A stretch of DNA of 64,000 nucleotides, taken from Nematostella vectensis. Taxonomy: Eukaryota > Cnidaria > Anthozoa > Actiniaria > Edwardsiidae. The notes beneath the pieces were generated by a model that saw only the letters and a list, made by a program, of their open reading frames with translations, did no database searches and had not been told where the DNA came from. Of the stretch, positions 21,164-34,100 are shown piece after piece (position 1 is the stretch's first letter; each line of letters starts with the position of its first letter). The position numbers and the translations under genes are program-made. The stretch covers positions 6,745,219-6,809,218 of the forward strand of contig NC_064046.1 in assembly GCF_932526225.1 (NCBI RefSeq), in the 5' to 3' direction.

Positions 21164-24100
21164 ATATATAGATTAAGGCACTACCTAAAAGTGGAGCCAG
21201 CAATGTTTTCCCATTCTAAACTAGGGGTATATCCCCATCAACCCCCTCTCCCCCAACCCCAACACAGACCAAACTTCAGGAGGGACATAACAACAGGATA
21301 CTACACTTTGATTTTGCTTCAGGTATCCCATCTCCCTAAAATCAACCCTATCTAAATGCATAAAAATACATGGCTTATAACTTTTCCTATTATTATAAAA
21401 TTATTTCCTCCCATTCTCCCCAAGAGAATACCCAGAACAATGACACTATTTGTAATTTTTATTGACATTACTCAGGATAATATTTGCATAAAAGAGGGAT
21501 TATTTGAACTCTTACGTAGAATTGTACTTGATAGACAACTGATACAGAAAATATATTTATAATTTGCCATATTAAAAGATCTTGCTAAATTTTTAGGCAT
21601 TCAGTATTACAGCAGATGGTGCTAAGCATAATTTTGGCTACCTTGAAGCAAGGGCTATAAATATGGTGGTATGGACCGAGGTGCTGTGGCTGGATATGGT
21701 TGCACTTGGTAATAGACGAAGTGGTTTGATTATGGATTTGTAAAGAGTGCTTAAAAAGATGATATTACAGATGTTTTCATGTCCTTTTTAGTGTTCTTTA
21801 CAAATCAATTATCAATACTACAGGGCTGTAGCAGGGGGTGGGGCACTGGGGGCACGTTCACCCCCAAAATTGTCAAAAAATTTTAAGGAAATGACCAGTA
21901 GGGGCGTGGCTGTGTTCCCCATTGTTTTCTTTATGTTTATGTATTGTGCCCCCCAATAATTCTAGGCCTGCTACGGCTATGCACTATGGGGCCTTAAAGA
22001 GTCCAAAATTACATACCCCATAACACCTAGGTTGAAACTTTCAACACCCTAAAATACCTGATCTTTTACACCACCTCATATATAATATATAGATTTAGGC
22101 ACTGCCTAAAATCGGGGCTAGAAATTAACACCTTTTTGTGTGACTGATAGGGGTAGCTCTAGAGGGGATCTTGGTGTCTCTAGTATCTCTAGTAGTTTTT
22201 TTAATGAGATTAAAAATAAGTCAAATTTTACTGCCATGTAATGTTGAATTGTATTGGCCCCTCAAAATGGATCAAGCAGGCACTCATTCAATAATATTAA
22301 ATATGCAGTATGAAATACTGCATATTTAAATATAAAATACCTGATCTTCAATTCTACACCACCTTATATAACTACAAATCTTAGATAAATCAAATAATCC
22401 TTTTAATGTAAACCATCCTTTCTCTTATATCCTGTATAAAATCCATCTTCCATCTAATAACAAACAACCAAATATTTTAAATATTCAAAGCCCTATCCCC
22501 TGCCATTATTACATATGAGTCTCTCTTGAATCATGTTCGTGTATAATAAGCAGTCATGTAGAGGGCCAAGCCATTTTAGCAAGTACATAGAAAAATTACA
22601 AGAAAAAAACAATATCTACATTTGCTAATAACAGTGTAGCCAGCATTTTGTTATATATGCAAATAGCATTTATTGTTGTTACCTATGTACATGAGAATAA
22701 TGCAATCAGTTTAGTTAATTTGCAAATATGTTAATTACAGTTGCAGTACGTAACTTTGGAGTTGAAGACCTGGTCTTCAAGCATCAGAAATCATAACATG
22801 GTCAATAATTTTGTCGACAGTTAAAGACTTATATTCACACAGACTTTAGGGGAGTATCAACAGAGCAAAAGCATATTATGTTGGCTATAGGGAAAGAATG
22901 TGTGTTGATTGAATATAATTATACTAAGCAAGAAAGGAATTTGAAAAACGTTTATTTACATCTGCTTTCATTTCAGCCAGCCTATAATGACGGCTTAGTC
23001 CTTGCTTTATTTATCTGAATTCACCTGAGAAAAAATGGTATCCTTGTCATTTCATAGCTACCTGGGGTGGGGGGTTGTTAAAGGGTTTATTTAATGTTTT
23101 TTTTCGATTCTGCTATCTCTAAGGGTTAAAAAATTCCTTCTACCCCACCCGATTTGCTATCACTTAGGTGCTGACCACACCCAAGTTGCTCTCCAATCAA
23201 CAATCACCCCATCTGATTATAGCGGAGTCCCTCCCCCGGGACCAAGATATCCTTTTCATTGCATAGCTATTCCAGCTAAATCATGTAATTACTAAGCACG
23301 TAACTTGGCCCTAGGCAAGTGTAGTGATATGTGTTTAAGAATCATTAAGAACTGACTTTGGACCCTGTTGGTCAGGACAATTATTATTATTGTGTATTGT
23401 TAAATTATTATTAGTGTATTATTAGTTTGGTCAAGGCTGTAATTCCATGTAAGCGTAAGAACGTTACAATTTAAAATAGAAATTTTAAATGTTTTGGTAT
23501 CAACCAAAACAGACACAGTAAATCTCAATAAAGATTTTTATTGAGTGATCCAGGCACATTTTCGAACTCTAGAATCTTAAAAATAAGATCAAATCTATAG
23601 AGAAAGAAAATTATTTTTAGATGCCTTACTGATTGCGAAATATTAAGCTTGTGGTTAATTGCCGGATATAGTTCTCAATCGATTATTTATCCAATACAAC
23701 ATTTTTTTTGCCGTTTAACTCCTCCTTATCTTAACAATATTAGCCTTTATTTGTAGAAGGAAAAATTTAAGTTTAACTTTTGACAACACAATTGTGTTCA
23801 CAAATTGGGTGAACAATTTAAGTATGTAGGCTACGGTCAGAAAACGTTTTGTTTTGGTGTAAGTTTTCAGTTTAATTGCCCTATTAAATAATAATATAAT
23901 AACATTACCTTTTTGCTTTGATTTTGCTTCGTGACGCATTTATGAGAATACAGTGTTGAGTCTGAAGTCCTCTTTTTAGCTGCGAAGAACGAGACGGGCG
24001 GATTCACGAACACTCGGGTAGATTTTACTATCGGCACGTACGTCTAATCTTTTCAGTTTCTTCAGTTGAAACGGTTCCTCAAAGACTTGTTTAGCTCTCG

Positions 24101-24332
24101 ACCACAATCAGCCTATTTAAATCCTCTTTTCTCATTAAATACTATTTTCTAGTTAACAGAGGAGGCAAAAAAAAGCGTAAAATAACATTCCCCTTGTGAG
24201 ACCGAGTGGGCCTGGGAGTTGCACGATTGACTGGATGGATGGATGGATTGTGACACCACAGGGTACCCGCGCGATGACCACAAAAACCAAGTCGCATAGC
24301 TATACCATATTTCTATACCTATGGAGCTCCGC
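21164..24332 (-). mobile_element. Family A copy nested inside the Polinton
   Basis: Here end B is on the left (atatatagattaaggcac after TA 21162-21163) and end A on the right (ends gctccgc before TA 24333-24334, with the GC-rich block of end A shortened). The interior matches the reverse of 31143-34514. It contains an inner duplicate of end B at about 22,086, also present in the copy that begins at 27631. No transposase is visible. Confidence 0.8.
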
Positions 24333-24334
24333 TA

Positions 24335-24637
24335 TGATAAGACCCCATATGGGAAGCATATACATATCTGACTTTCTGCGTATCCTGTACATATTCTCGT
24401 AAAAATCAACATACTCGACGGCAAATCGTATCCATGGTGAACACCACAATTTCTACACACATTAGCTCCATTGTCATTAACCATATCCTGCCTACCACAA
24501 CATACCTCGAACCTCGCCGACTTTCCCTTAGTCACGTACTTCGCTATCCTTAGATCACAAAATGGACAGTCGTAATATCCCTCTTCTTCTAATGCCATAT
24601 GGATCCCTCTATTACAATCCATTCTATATACTAACAC
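24335..24637 (-). pseudogene. VLTF3-like zinc-ribbon protein, truncated by family A
   Basis: The frame from about 24637 shows paired cysteines 'CPFCDL', then 'VCCGRQDMVNDNGANVCRNC' followed by 'GVHHGYD', i.e. a zinc ribbon. A shift near 24,412 leads into 'EYVDFYENMYRIRRKS', and the coding then stops at the family A junction (24332). This pattern resembles the poxvirus-type late transcription factor 3 family found in Polintons and large DNA viruses. It would act as a late-gene transcription factor. The C-terminal part is missing on both sides of the inserted element. Confidence 0.6.
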
Positions 24638-24688
24638 AAGAGATTAAACTCTTATACAGCTGTACCGACTATAAACACAAAGCCTGTA

Positions 24689-24878
24689 TCGGCAGCTTCC
24701 ACACAGTGGGTTCCATCGGCAGTTTCCATTAATTTACTCACCATATAGTAGTCACTAATGTATTCATACACTGTTACCATAATATGGATTCCATTCGACG
24801 GGTAAGTAGCATAGAAGTTGGCTAGGTTCTAGCGCATTTTCATGAAAATGCGTTGGAACCGCCAACTCCTATACTACT
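24689..24878 (-). repeat. Right Polinton terminal inverted repeat
   Basis: It is the reverse complement of 7794-7983 with scattered differences and ends cctatactact at 24878. The same internal palindrome (cgcattttcatgaaaatgcg) is preserved. Target duplication bases attttt follow at 24879-24884. Confidence 0.9.
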
Positions 24879-25523
24879 ATTTTTTATTTCAGGATAGTCC
24901 CCCTTACAAACTTGATAAGACAGTTTGAAAGCAAAATATAATATCAACTCATCTCTTATTTATTCAAGGATCACATATAAACTCGAGGGTCCCTTTTTCT
25001 AAGGGTCCTGAACCCAAATAATTATTTTTTTGTAGATTCTCTAAAGTATACTCAATAAATAAAATATTACTAACAAAAATGAATAGGACTCAACTTTTTA
25101 GTATTAAGATCTGATTATATGGCAAAATATAAATATAGTTTTCGGTATCAGTTGTCTATCAAGTTTAACTCTACATAAAGAGCACAAATCCCTCTTTTTA
25201 TGCAAATAGTTTCCTGGGTACTGACAATAAAAACTACTAATGGTGTCATTGTTCACGGTATTCTCATGGGGGATTGGTAAAGAATAATTTTATAATAATA
25301 GAAAAGGTAAATGTAATAAGCCATGCATTTTAGATAGGGCTCATTTTAGGAGTTGGGAAACCTGGAACATAGTCAAAGTGTAGAATCCTGGGTATGTCTC
25401 TCGCTAAAAGTCTTTTTAGTGGTTGGGGAGAGGGGGGGGGGGTGTTGGGATGGGGACAATACCCTAGTTTAGAGTGGCAAATAAAGCTGGCTCCGCTTTT
25501 AGGCAGTGCCTAAATCTACATAT

Positions 25524-26157
25524 TAAGGAAAAGGTGGAAATCTCTGTCAATATTAAGGTATGAACGGAGGGAAGAAGAATGGATGTTTGTTCAGCAACCA
25601 CGTTGCAGTTTTTGTTTAAAATTTAAATATTTCTGTTTCTAAATATCCCTAAAATGTTTGGCACAACAATACCCCGCCGGTCGACAAATGCTGACTCCGC
25701 TCAGCAAGAGTATGTCATACTAAAAAAAACAATTAATAAAATCAGATATCCCTAATTTTTTTGTGTACACATAGATTCATATGTACTGAAAGGTGTTATA
25801 AGAGTAAATACATAGGTATAATGAGTAAATAATAATCCTTTTTTTTGTTGTTGTTGACATAATCCTTTTTTTGTAGTAACATAAATTTGTTGAATTTAGA
25901 CAAGTCCTTTTTTGTTGAGATCGACCTCCTATGGTTATTTAATTGTCTACGTAGCTAAGTCTTTCTTGGTGTTGCTTGTGGTGGCTCGTAGAGATCGAGA
26001 GGGGTCATCAGTGGTGGTCTCGGAGTGGAGAGCAAGCAACCGTGCATGGCTAGTCATCAATGCACCTTAGAACTGCAAGAAATAAGGGTAAAAGAAAAAA
26101 AAAAAGGGGGGGGGGGGGTGGAACACAATAAGGGAGAGAATTCTGTTTGCGATTTAA
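25524..26157. other. AT-rich spacer, no gene
   Basis: This is unique-looking AT-rich sequence with a poly-A/poly-G stretch (26092-26120). No gene is recognised. Confidence 0.5.
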
Positions 26158-26563
26158 GTCCAGTCGTCGTCTTCGAGGTCGCTGTCCTCATTTCTAATTG
26201 AAAAGAAGAGTTCCCGCAGTCGATAGGTGTGTTCGTTGCTATTTATGGCGGGATAGAAGGGCGGGTTCGGAATAGCGTGGGCACTGGTACGATGAATTAG
26301 GGCGCGGAGCCGTTGTCTATAGCGGCTTGCGGCACAGCCAGTTGGACTCGTAGCCAATATAGACAGCGGTTGCGGTCTGTGCTTGTATGAGGTGTGTGTC
26401 CCAGCATTTTACGTGGACACGCACCGAACAACATGGTAGGACGATCTTTTGTTGGTCATCTTTTGTTGGTCATGATGCGCAGATCATGCACTGCCGGTTT
26501 AGAAAGTGCTGCATGCATTCGGCATCCTTACGCTTATTTGAGGCGGGTTTTCGTCGAGGCATC
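26155..26563 (-). pseudogene. Degenerate ORF with RING-like cysteines
   Basis: Reading leftwards from an ATG near 26563, a basic start is followed by 'CMICAS'. A shifted frame then has 'IVLPCCSVRVHVKCW', i.e. C-x2-C ... CC ... H-x2-C as in RING-type fingers. The frame at 26154-26357 ends in an acidic tail (DSDLEDDDWT). A 13-bp tandem duplication (ttttgttggtcat twice, about 26,448-26,472) lies between the blocks. It may be a relic of a virus-like or transposon gene; the assignment is weak. Confidence 0.3.
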
Positions 26564-26804
26564 TGTTGAGTCTATTGAAATTGTTAGCATAAGGGGAGGG
26601 GAAGGAGAAATGAAATGGTAATAAATTTTGAATCAAGGGTTTCCACTAATTTATAAAATGGCTATGGGTATCCGCAACCAAGTAATAATTTTGTTTTGCT
26701 GTCGTGGTAAAAATTTTAAAATGTTTGTACTATTGTTTCAACAATACAGATCTTAGCTCTATGTTGTCAATTCTAAGTAATATTTATTTATTTGTAAAAA
26801 GGAG

Positions 26805-27630
26805 AAGAACGGACTCGTATTTGTAACGTCCCATTATGTAAGAGGCTCAGTTGCTGGTTATGAGGGTCCGTATAGGTCATGTGAACTTTTGTCACCCACC
26901 CTCCCCACCCTACAAAGTATAAATTGATCAGTGTGTTCCCCCTTGTCTCTATGGACTCGTATTCGCAACTTATCTATATGTCAGGCGCTCTGTTGCTTGT
27001 TATGAGCGTCCGTATAGGTCATGTGTACTTTTGTCACCCACCCTCCCCACCCTACAAAGACTAAATTGATCAGTGTGTTCCCCCTTGTCCCTACGGACTC
27101 GTATTCGTAACGTCCCTATATGTCAGGCGTTCAGCTGCTTGTTATGAGCGCCCGTATAGGTCATGTTTACTTTTGTCACGCAGCCTCCGCACCCTACAAA
27201 GACTAAATTGATCAGTGTGTTCCCCCTTGTCTCCCACGGACTCGTATTTGTAACGTCCCTATATGTCAGGCGCTCTGTTGCTTGTTATGAGCGTCCGTAT
27301 AAGTCATGTGTACTTTTGTCATCCACCCTCCCCTCCCACAAAGACTAAATTGATCAGTGTGTTCCACCTTGTCTCCCACGGACTCGTATTCGTAGCGTCC
27401 CTATATGTCAGGCGCTCAGTTACTTGTTATGAGTGTCCGTATATGTCATGTGAACTTTTGTCACCCACCCTCCCCTCCCTACAAAGTATAAATTGATCAG
27501 TGTATTCCCCCTTGTCTCTACGGACTCGTATTCGTAACGTATCTATATGTCAGGCGCTCAGTTGCTTGTTATGAGCGTCCGTATAGGTCATGTGAACTTT
27601 TGTCACCCACCCTCCCCTCCCTACAAAGTA
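26805..27630 (+). repeat. 142-bp tandem satellite, left half (about 5.7 units)
   Basis: The marker aaattgatca recurs at 26921, 27063, 27205, 27347 and 27490, a 142-143 bp period. Units differ by only a few bases. The array breaks off at 27630 exactly where a family A element begins and resumes at 41703. Confidence 0.92.
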
Positions 27631-29161
27631 ATATATAGATTTAGGCACTGCCTAAAAGCGGAGCCAGCAGTGTTTTTCCACCCTAAAATATGTCCCCATC
27701 AACACCCCTCCCCCAACCCCGACAAAGACCAAACTTCAGGAGGGACATAACAGCAGGATACTACACTTTGATTTTGCTTCAGGTATCCCATCTCCCTAAA
27801 ATCAACCCTATCTAAATGCATAAAAATACATGGCTTATAACTTTTCCTATTATTATAAAATTATTTTCTCCCATTCTCCCCTAGAGAATACCCAAAACAA
27901 TGACACTATTAGTAATTTTGATTGACATTACTCAGGATACTATTTGCATAAAAAGAGGGATTACTTGAACTTTTACAGATACAGAAAATATATTTATAAT
28001 TTGCCATATTAAAAGATCTTGCTAAATTGGGCCCTATTTATTTATGTCATGTTTCATTTTTTTAGTATACTTCAGATAATCTACAAAGATTTTTTTTCAG
28101 AAAAAGGGACCCTCAAGTTTATGTGCCCCTTGAATAAATAAGAGAAAAGTTGTTATTATATATAGCTTTAAGACTCTCCTGAAAAAAAAACATGACTGAG
28201 TTTAGGCATTTAGTATTACAGCAGATGGTGCTAAGCATAATTTTGGCTATCTTGAAGCAAAGGGTAATGTTAGGCTATAAATATGGTGGTATGGACCGAG
28301 GTGCTGTGGCTGGATATGGTTGCACTTGGTAATAGACGAAGTGGTTTGATTATGGATTTGTAAAGAGTGCTTAAAAAGATGATATTACAGATGTTTTCAT
28401 GTCCTTTTTAGTGTTCTTTACAAATCTATTATCATACTACAGGGCCGTAGCAGGGGGTGGGGCACTGGGGGCACGTTCAACCCCAAAATTGTCAAAAATA
28501 ATAAGGAAATGACCAGTAGGGGCGTAGCTGTGTCCCCCCATTGTTTTCTTAATGTTTATGTATTGTGCCCCCCAATAATTCTAGGCCTGCTACGGCTATG
28601 CACTATGGGGTCTTAAAGAGTCCACAATTACATACCCCCTAACACCTAGGTTGAAACTTTCAACACCCTAAAATACCTGATCTTTTACACCACCTCATAT
28701 ATAATATATAGATTTAGGCACTGCCTAAAAGCGGGGCCAGAAATTAACACCTTTTTGTGTGACTGATAGGGGTAGCTCTAGAGGGGATCTTGGTGTCTCT
28801 AGTATCTCTAGTAGTTTTTTTAATGAGATTAAAAATAAGTCAAATTTTACTGCCATGTAATGTTGAATTGTATTGGCCCCTCAAAATGGATCAAGCAGGC
28901 ACTCATTCAATAATATTAAATATGCATATGAAAGTTAACAATATACTGAAACTTGGTGTGAAAAAGGCTGTCAAAGTTCAAAGTGTCTTAGTTGACGAGA
29001 ATGTTTTTTCAAGAGTCTAATGGTAAATTCTTATTTCCCTTTATAGAAGTTCCACTATGTTTATATTTATCAAAACACCATTTTAACAAGCTTTGACCTT
29101 GTGAAGAATATATCATGGATTTAACAGCATTCCAAAGATTTAGATGCCATACTGTAGTTCA

Positions 29162-29333
29162 GGGGCGGATCTAGTTTTTGCCAAGGGGGGGGGGATTTCG
29201 CCAAAAAAATGTGTCATTATTTTACCTTCGTAACGATTTTGGAATGAAAAGATACACTGAAAACAATAAAAAAAGAAAGCCCAAGGGGAGGTTTAAACCC
29301 CTAACCCCCCCTCCCCCCATAGACCCACTACTG
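29162..29333. mobile_element. ~172-bp MITE with G-rich termini
   Basis: The outer ends are caggggcggatcta and, inverted, cagtagtgggtcta, each followed by a G run. tagtt flanks both sides. Related copies of the surrounding sequence lack it. A partial relative starts near 62400 (aggggcggacc ... ggggggggg). Confidence 0.5.
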
Positions 29334-30550
29334 TAGTTTTCATGTACCACAACTGATTATTCAGAAGAATGTGTTGAAACGAAACTCCACAAATATACCT
29401 TCTGTCATGCATTACATGGTGCACCCACCCATTGGCCTGTTGCTTTTAGAAACCCTGGATCCACCCATACTGGCTACTAAAAAATGAATGCAATGGAGGC
29501 AAATCCTAAATTATTACTGAAAGTGATTAATTCAAATTTCTAATTTCAAACCAAACCATGTTCATTGACCTATGTTAGGGTTAGAGAGAAATAAGTATAA
29601 CAAAAAGTCAATGAGGAGAAGAAAAAGGGAGAAATGAATGACTCTATTTGACAAAATGTGACTCTACTTTAAAAGATATATAACAATGATGCAAAAATAG
29701 CTTAAATGAGCACATTCCTAACATTTTCCCTTTCTCTTTACCTACAGGTTTGATATAAAACTGTTTTCTTTACAGATTTATTATTGAAAAGTACCTTGCT
29801 CCCAGGTGGGAGGTGGGGGGGGACTTTGAGAAACGGGAGTTTGAGAGACGGGGGTGCTCGACAGCATAATCAATTTTAACCCTAAGGGATAGCACTAAGG
29901 GCATGGTCAACAAAAATTCTTACCCTTAAGAGATAGCACATTGGGTGTGGTCAGAGATATTTTTAACCCTTAGAGATAGCATTAAAAAAACAACGCTGGT
30001 TTTAATTTGCTGACGGATCCTATATTGTTATGTTACCGACAATAAAGCCGAAAGTATTAACTGACCGAGCACCCCCGTCTATGTTTCTGGAGAGTCCCTC
30101 ACCCCCCCCCCGACCTTGGCTAAAAAAAAAAAACCCTTCCCTTGATAGAAGTTTCATTAATGTACACTTGAATCAAAGCTACATTCTGACCAGCTTTGCC
30201 CTTGCAAAAGAAACAAATGATGGATGCAACAGCATTCCAAAGATAGAATGATATAGTTAGATACACTTCAGGTGACATATGACTATTTATATATCACTTA
30301 TTACTGGTGATACTCCATCACCAAGGGGATTTAAATTCACAAACATACCTCCAGTCATGCATTAGACATTGGTGCACCCACCCTGTAGGATGGTGGCCTG
30401 CTTTTTTTATAGAAACCATGGATCCACATATGCTAATGCTAATCCAAAATTAAATGCAAGGAGGAGAACAAATTGATTGAAAATGTCTAATTTCAAACCT
30501 TTTACCTATTTTAAATTTATTAAAGGGGGCAGAAAGGAAACAGATCAATA

Positions 30551-30740
<190 letters not shown>

Positions 30741-31142
30741 AAAAGGAAGAAATTGGACTATAGCTTTGATAAAAAACTCATCAGTAATGCAACAACTTGG
30801 TTGAGCACTCTCATAACATTTCCCCTTTCCCCATTATCTTTAGGTTGATAGAAAAAATGTTTTCAGATTTATCATTGAGGGCAAGTGCTTTAAAAAAGCC
30901 TATTTCGCATTTACTGCTGTATCAAAGTAAGAAATCTCCTACTTTATTATCTTTAAGACATTTGCCTATTCTCATGACTCCCCTTCATCGTCAATCTGTA
31001 TCTTGGTTGGTTTTACCTAAATAAAAGTGAAAACAATTATAAGTATTTTTTTCTTTCAAAACAACATTTAAATAAATAAACACAATAGATAGTTATGCAA
31101 GATGCAGACAATATAAGCTAAGCAAAAAGAATATAGGTAATA

Positions 31143-34100
31143 GCGGAGCCAGCGCGGCCGTAGGCTGCGCGCGGAGCTCCATAGGTATACAAATATGGTA
31201 TAGCTATGCGACTTGGTTTTTGTGGTCATCACGCGGGTACCCTGTGTGTCACAATCCATCCATCCATCCATCCATCCAGTCATCGTGCAACTCCCAGGCC
31301 CACTCGGTCTCACAAGAAGAATGTGTTTTTTTGCCTCCTATCTTAACTAGAAAATAGTATTTAATGAGAAAGATGAGGATTTAAATAGGCTGATTGTGGT
31401 CGAGGGCTAAACAAGTCTTTGAGGAACCGTTTCGTGTGAAGAAACTGATAATATTAGACGTACGAGTCGATAGTAAAATCTACCCGAGTGTTCGTGAATC
31501 CGCCCGTCTCGTTCTTCTTCAATTGTAAACAGCAGCTAAAAAGAGGACTTCAGACTCAACACTGTATTCTCATTAATGCGTCACGAAGCAAAAAAAAAGC
31601 AAAAAGGTAATGTTATCATATTATTATTTGACAGGGCAATTAAACTGAAAACTTACACCAAACTTACACCCGTTTTCTGACCGTAGCCTTAATTGTTCAC
31701 ACAATTTGTGAACACAATTGTGTTGTCAAAAGTTATACTAAAATTCTTCCTTCTACAAATAAAGGCTTATATTGCTAAGGTAGGGAGAGTTTAACGGCAA
31801 AAAAAATGCTCAGTTGTATTGGATAAATAATCGATTTAGAACTATATCCGGCAATTTACCACATAGTGGAAAGCGAATGTTTTCGAGAACAACATAATAT
31901 AAGTAAGCTTAATATTTCGCAATAAGTAAGGCATCTAAAAATAGTTTTCTTTCTCTATAGATTTGATCATATTTTTAAGATTCTAGAGTTCGAAAATGTG
32001 CCTTTATCACTCTATAAAAATCTTTATTGAGATTTACTGTGTCTGTTTTGGTTGATACATATAAATTTGTTTTTGTTTCTGTCTCTTTTATACCAAACTG
32101 TTATGAGATAAAAAGTGCTTATGTAAACACTGTTTGAGACTTGAATAGTTTAATACAATTCTTGCCAAGTGTTAGGGTTCGAGGCTGTAGCTAAGAAGTT
32201 TGTTACTCTGAGTGTTTCAAAATATCCGCACTCAAACATAACCAAAACCAACTGCCATGAACTTACTTTCCACGCGATAAACTAGCGTACGCCATTTTCT
32301 GCGCGTGCTCTATTTTAAATTGTAACGTTCTTACGCTTACATGGAATTACAGCCTTGACCAAACTAATAATACACTAATAATAATTTAACAATACACAAT
32401 AATAATAATAATTGTCCTGACCAACAGGGTCCAAAGTCAGTTCTTAATGATTCTTAAACACATATCACTACACTTGCCTAGGGCCAAGTTACGTGCTTAG
32501 TAATTACATGATTTAGCTGGAATAGCTATGCAATGAAAAGGATATCTTGGTCCCGGGGGAGGGACTCCGCTATAATCAGATGGGGGTGATGGGAGAGCAA
32601 CTTGGCTGCGGTCAGCACCTAAGAGATAGCAAATCGGGTGGGGTAGAAGGAATTTTTTAACCCTTAGAGATAGCAGAATCGAAAACAACCCCCCACCCTA
32701 GGTAGCTATGAAATGACATGGATATCTTTTTTTCAGGTGAATAAAGCAAGGACTAAAGTATAGCCGTCAATATAGGCTGGCTGAAATGAAAGCAGATGTA
32801 AATAAACGTTTTTCATATTCCTTTTTTGCATAGTATAATTATTTTCAATCAACACACATTCTTTACCTATAGCCAACATAATCTGCTCTTGCTCTGCTGA
32901 TACTTCCCTAAAGTCTGTGTGGATATAAGTCTTTAACTGTCAACAAAATTATTGCCCATGTTATGATTTCTGATGCTTGAAGACCAGGTCTTCTGTACTT
33001 ACTGCAAAGTTACTTACTGCAACTGTAATTAACTGCAAACTGATTGCATTATTCTCATGTGCATAGGTAACAACAATAAATACTATTTGCATATATAAGA
33101 AAATGCTGGCTACACTGTTATTAGCAAATGTAGTCTTTTTTTCTTGTAACTTTTCTATGCATTTGCTCAAATGGCTTGGCCCTCTACATGACTGCTTATT
33201 ATTCATGAACATGGTTCAAGAGAGACTTATATGTAATAATGGCAGGGGAGAGGGCTTTGAATATTTAAAATATTTAAAATATTTGGTTGTTTGTTATTAG
33301 ATGGAAGATGTTTTTAATACAGGATAAAGGAGAAAGGATGGTGTACATTAAAAGGATTATTTGATTTATCAAAGATTTGTAGTTTGATACCGATGAATAT
33401 AAGATTAGTAAAAATGTATCAAAGGGATTAGTATATATGAGGTGGTGTAGAATTGAAGATCAGGTATTTTAGGGTGTTGAAAGTTTCAACCTAGCTGTTA
33501 TGGGGTATGTAATTTTGAGCTCTTTAAGGCCCCATAGTGCATAGCCGTAGCAGGCCTAGAATTATTGGGGGGCACAATACATAAACATTAAGAAAACAAT
33601 GGGGGGACACAGCCACGCCCCTACTGGTCATTTCCTTATTATTTTTGACAATTTTGCGGTTGAACATGCCCCCAGTGCCCCACCCCCTGCTACGGCCCTG
33701 TAGTATGATAATAGATTTGCAAAGAACACTAAAAAGGACATGAAAACGTCTGTAATATCATCTTTTTAAGCACTCTTTACAAATCTATAATCATACTACT
33801 TCGCCTATTACCAAGTGCAACCATATCCAGCCACAGCACCTCGGTCCATACCACCATATTTATAGCCCTTGCTTCAAGGTAGCCAAAATTATGCTTAGCA
33901 CCATCTGCTTTAATACTGAATGCCTAAACCCGGTCATGTTTTTTTTTTTCAGGAGAGTTTTAAAGCTATATATAATAACAACTTTTTTCTTATATATCAA
34001 GGGGCACATAAACTTGAGGGTCCCCTTTTCTGAAAAAAAAAATCTTTGTAGATTATCTGAAGTATACTAAAAAAATGAATCATGACATAAATAAATAGGG

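Larger units (their letters stand above)
7794..24878. mobile_element. Polinton/Maverick element, full length, degenerate
   Basis: The terminal inverted repeats are 7794-7983 and about 24689-24878, starting agtagtataggagttggc at each outer end. The flanking six bases are atttta (7788-7793) and attttt (24879-24884), matching the 6-bp target duplication known for Polintons apart from one base. It encodes the Polinton set: polymerase B, integrase, protease, packaging ATPase, both capsid proteins and fibres. The length is about 17.1 kb, or about 13.9 kb without the family A copy at 21164-24332. Nearly every replication gene is broken. Confidence 0.92.
2066..25523 (+). mobile_element. Outer family A DNA transposon, interrupted by three nested insertions
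   Basis: The element survives as three blocks: 2066-2289, 5103-7787 and 24885-25523 (about 3.5 kb in total). It begins with end A (gcggagccagcg) after TA (2064-2065). It finishes with end B (ggctccgcttttaggcag, then a palindrome and tctacatat) before TA (24-25 bases into the line at 25501, i.e. 25524-25525). The middle block matches the interior of the copy at 31143-34514, for example the 'ggctgattgtggtcg' stretch near 5131. No transposase is visible, so it is non-autonomous. It was invaded by a second family A copy and by the Polinton. Confidence 0.75.

Noticed and set aside
20568-21203. 211-codon minus-strand frame
   Set aside because: It lies opposite the hydrophobic Polinton protein; its hydrophobicity mirrors the sense gene, and it runs into the family A end.
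26805-27630. CRISPR array
   Set aside because: Units are contiguous 142-bp repeats without unique spacers, in eukaryotic DNA.
27163-27750. Protein genes with repeated 'SHGLVFVTSLYVRRSV' motifs
   Set aside because: These frames are translations of the 142-bp satellite and change frame between units.
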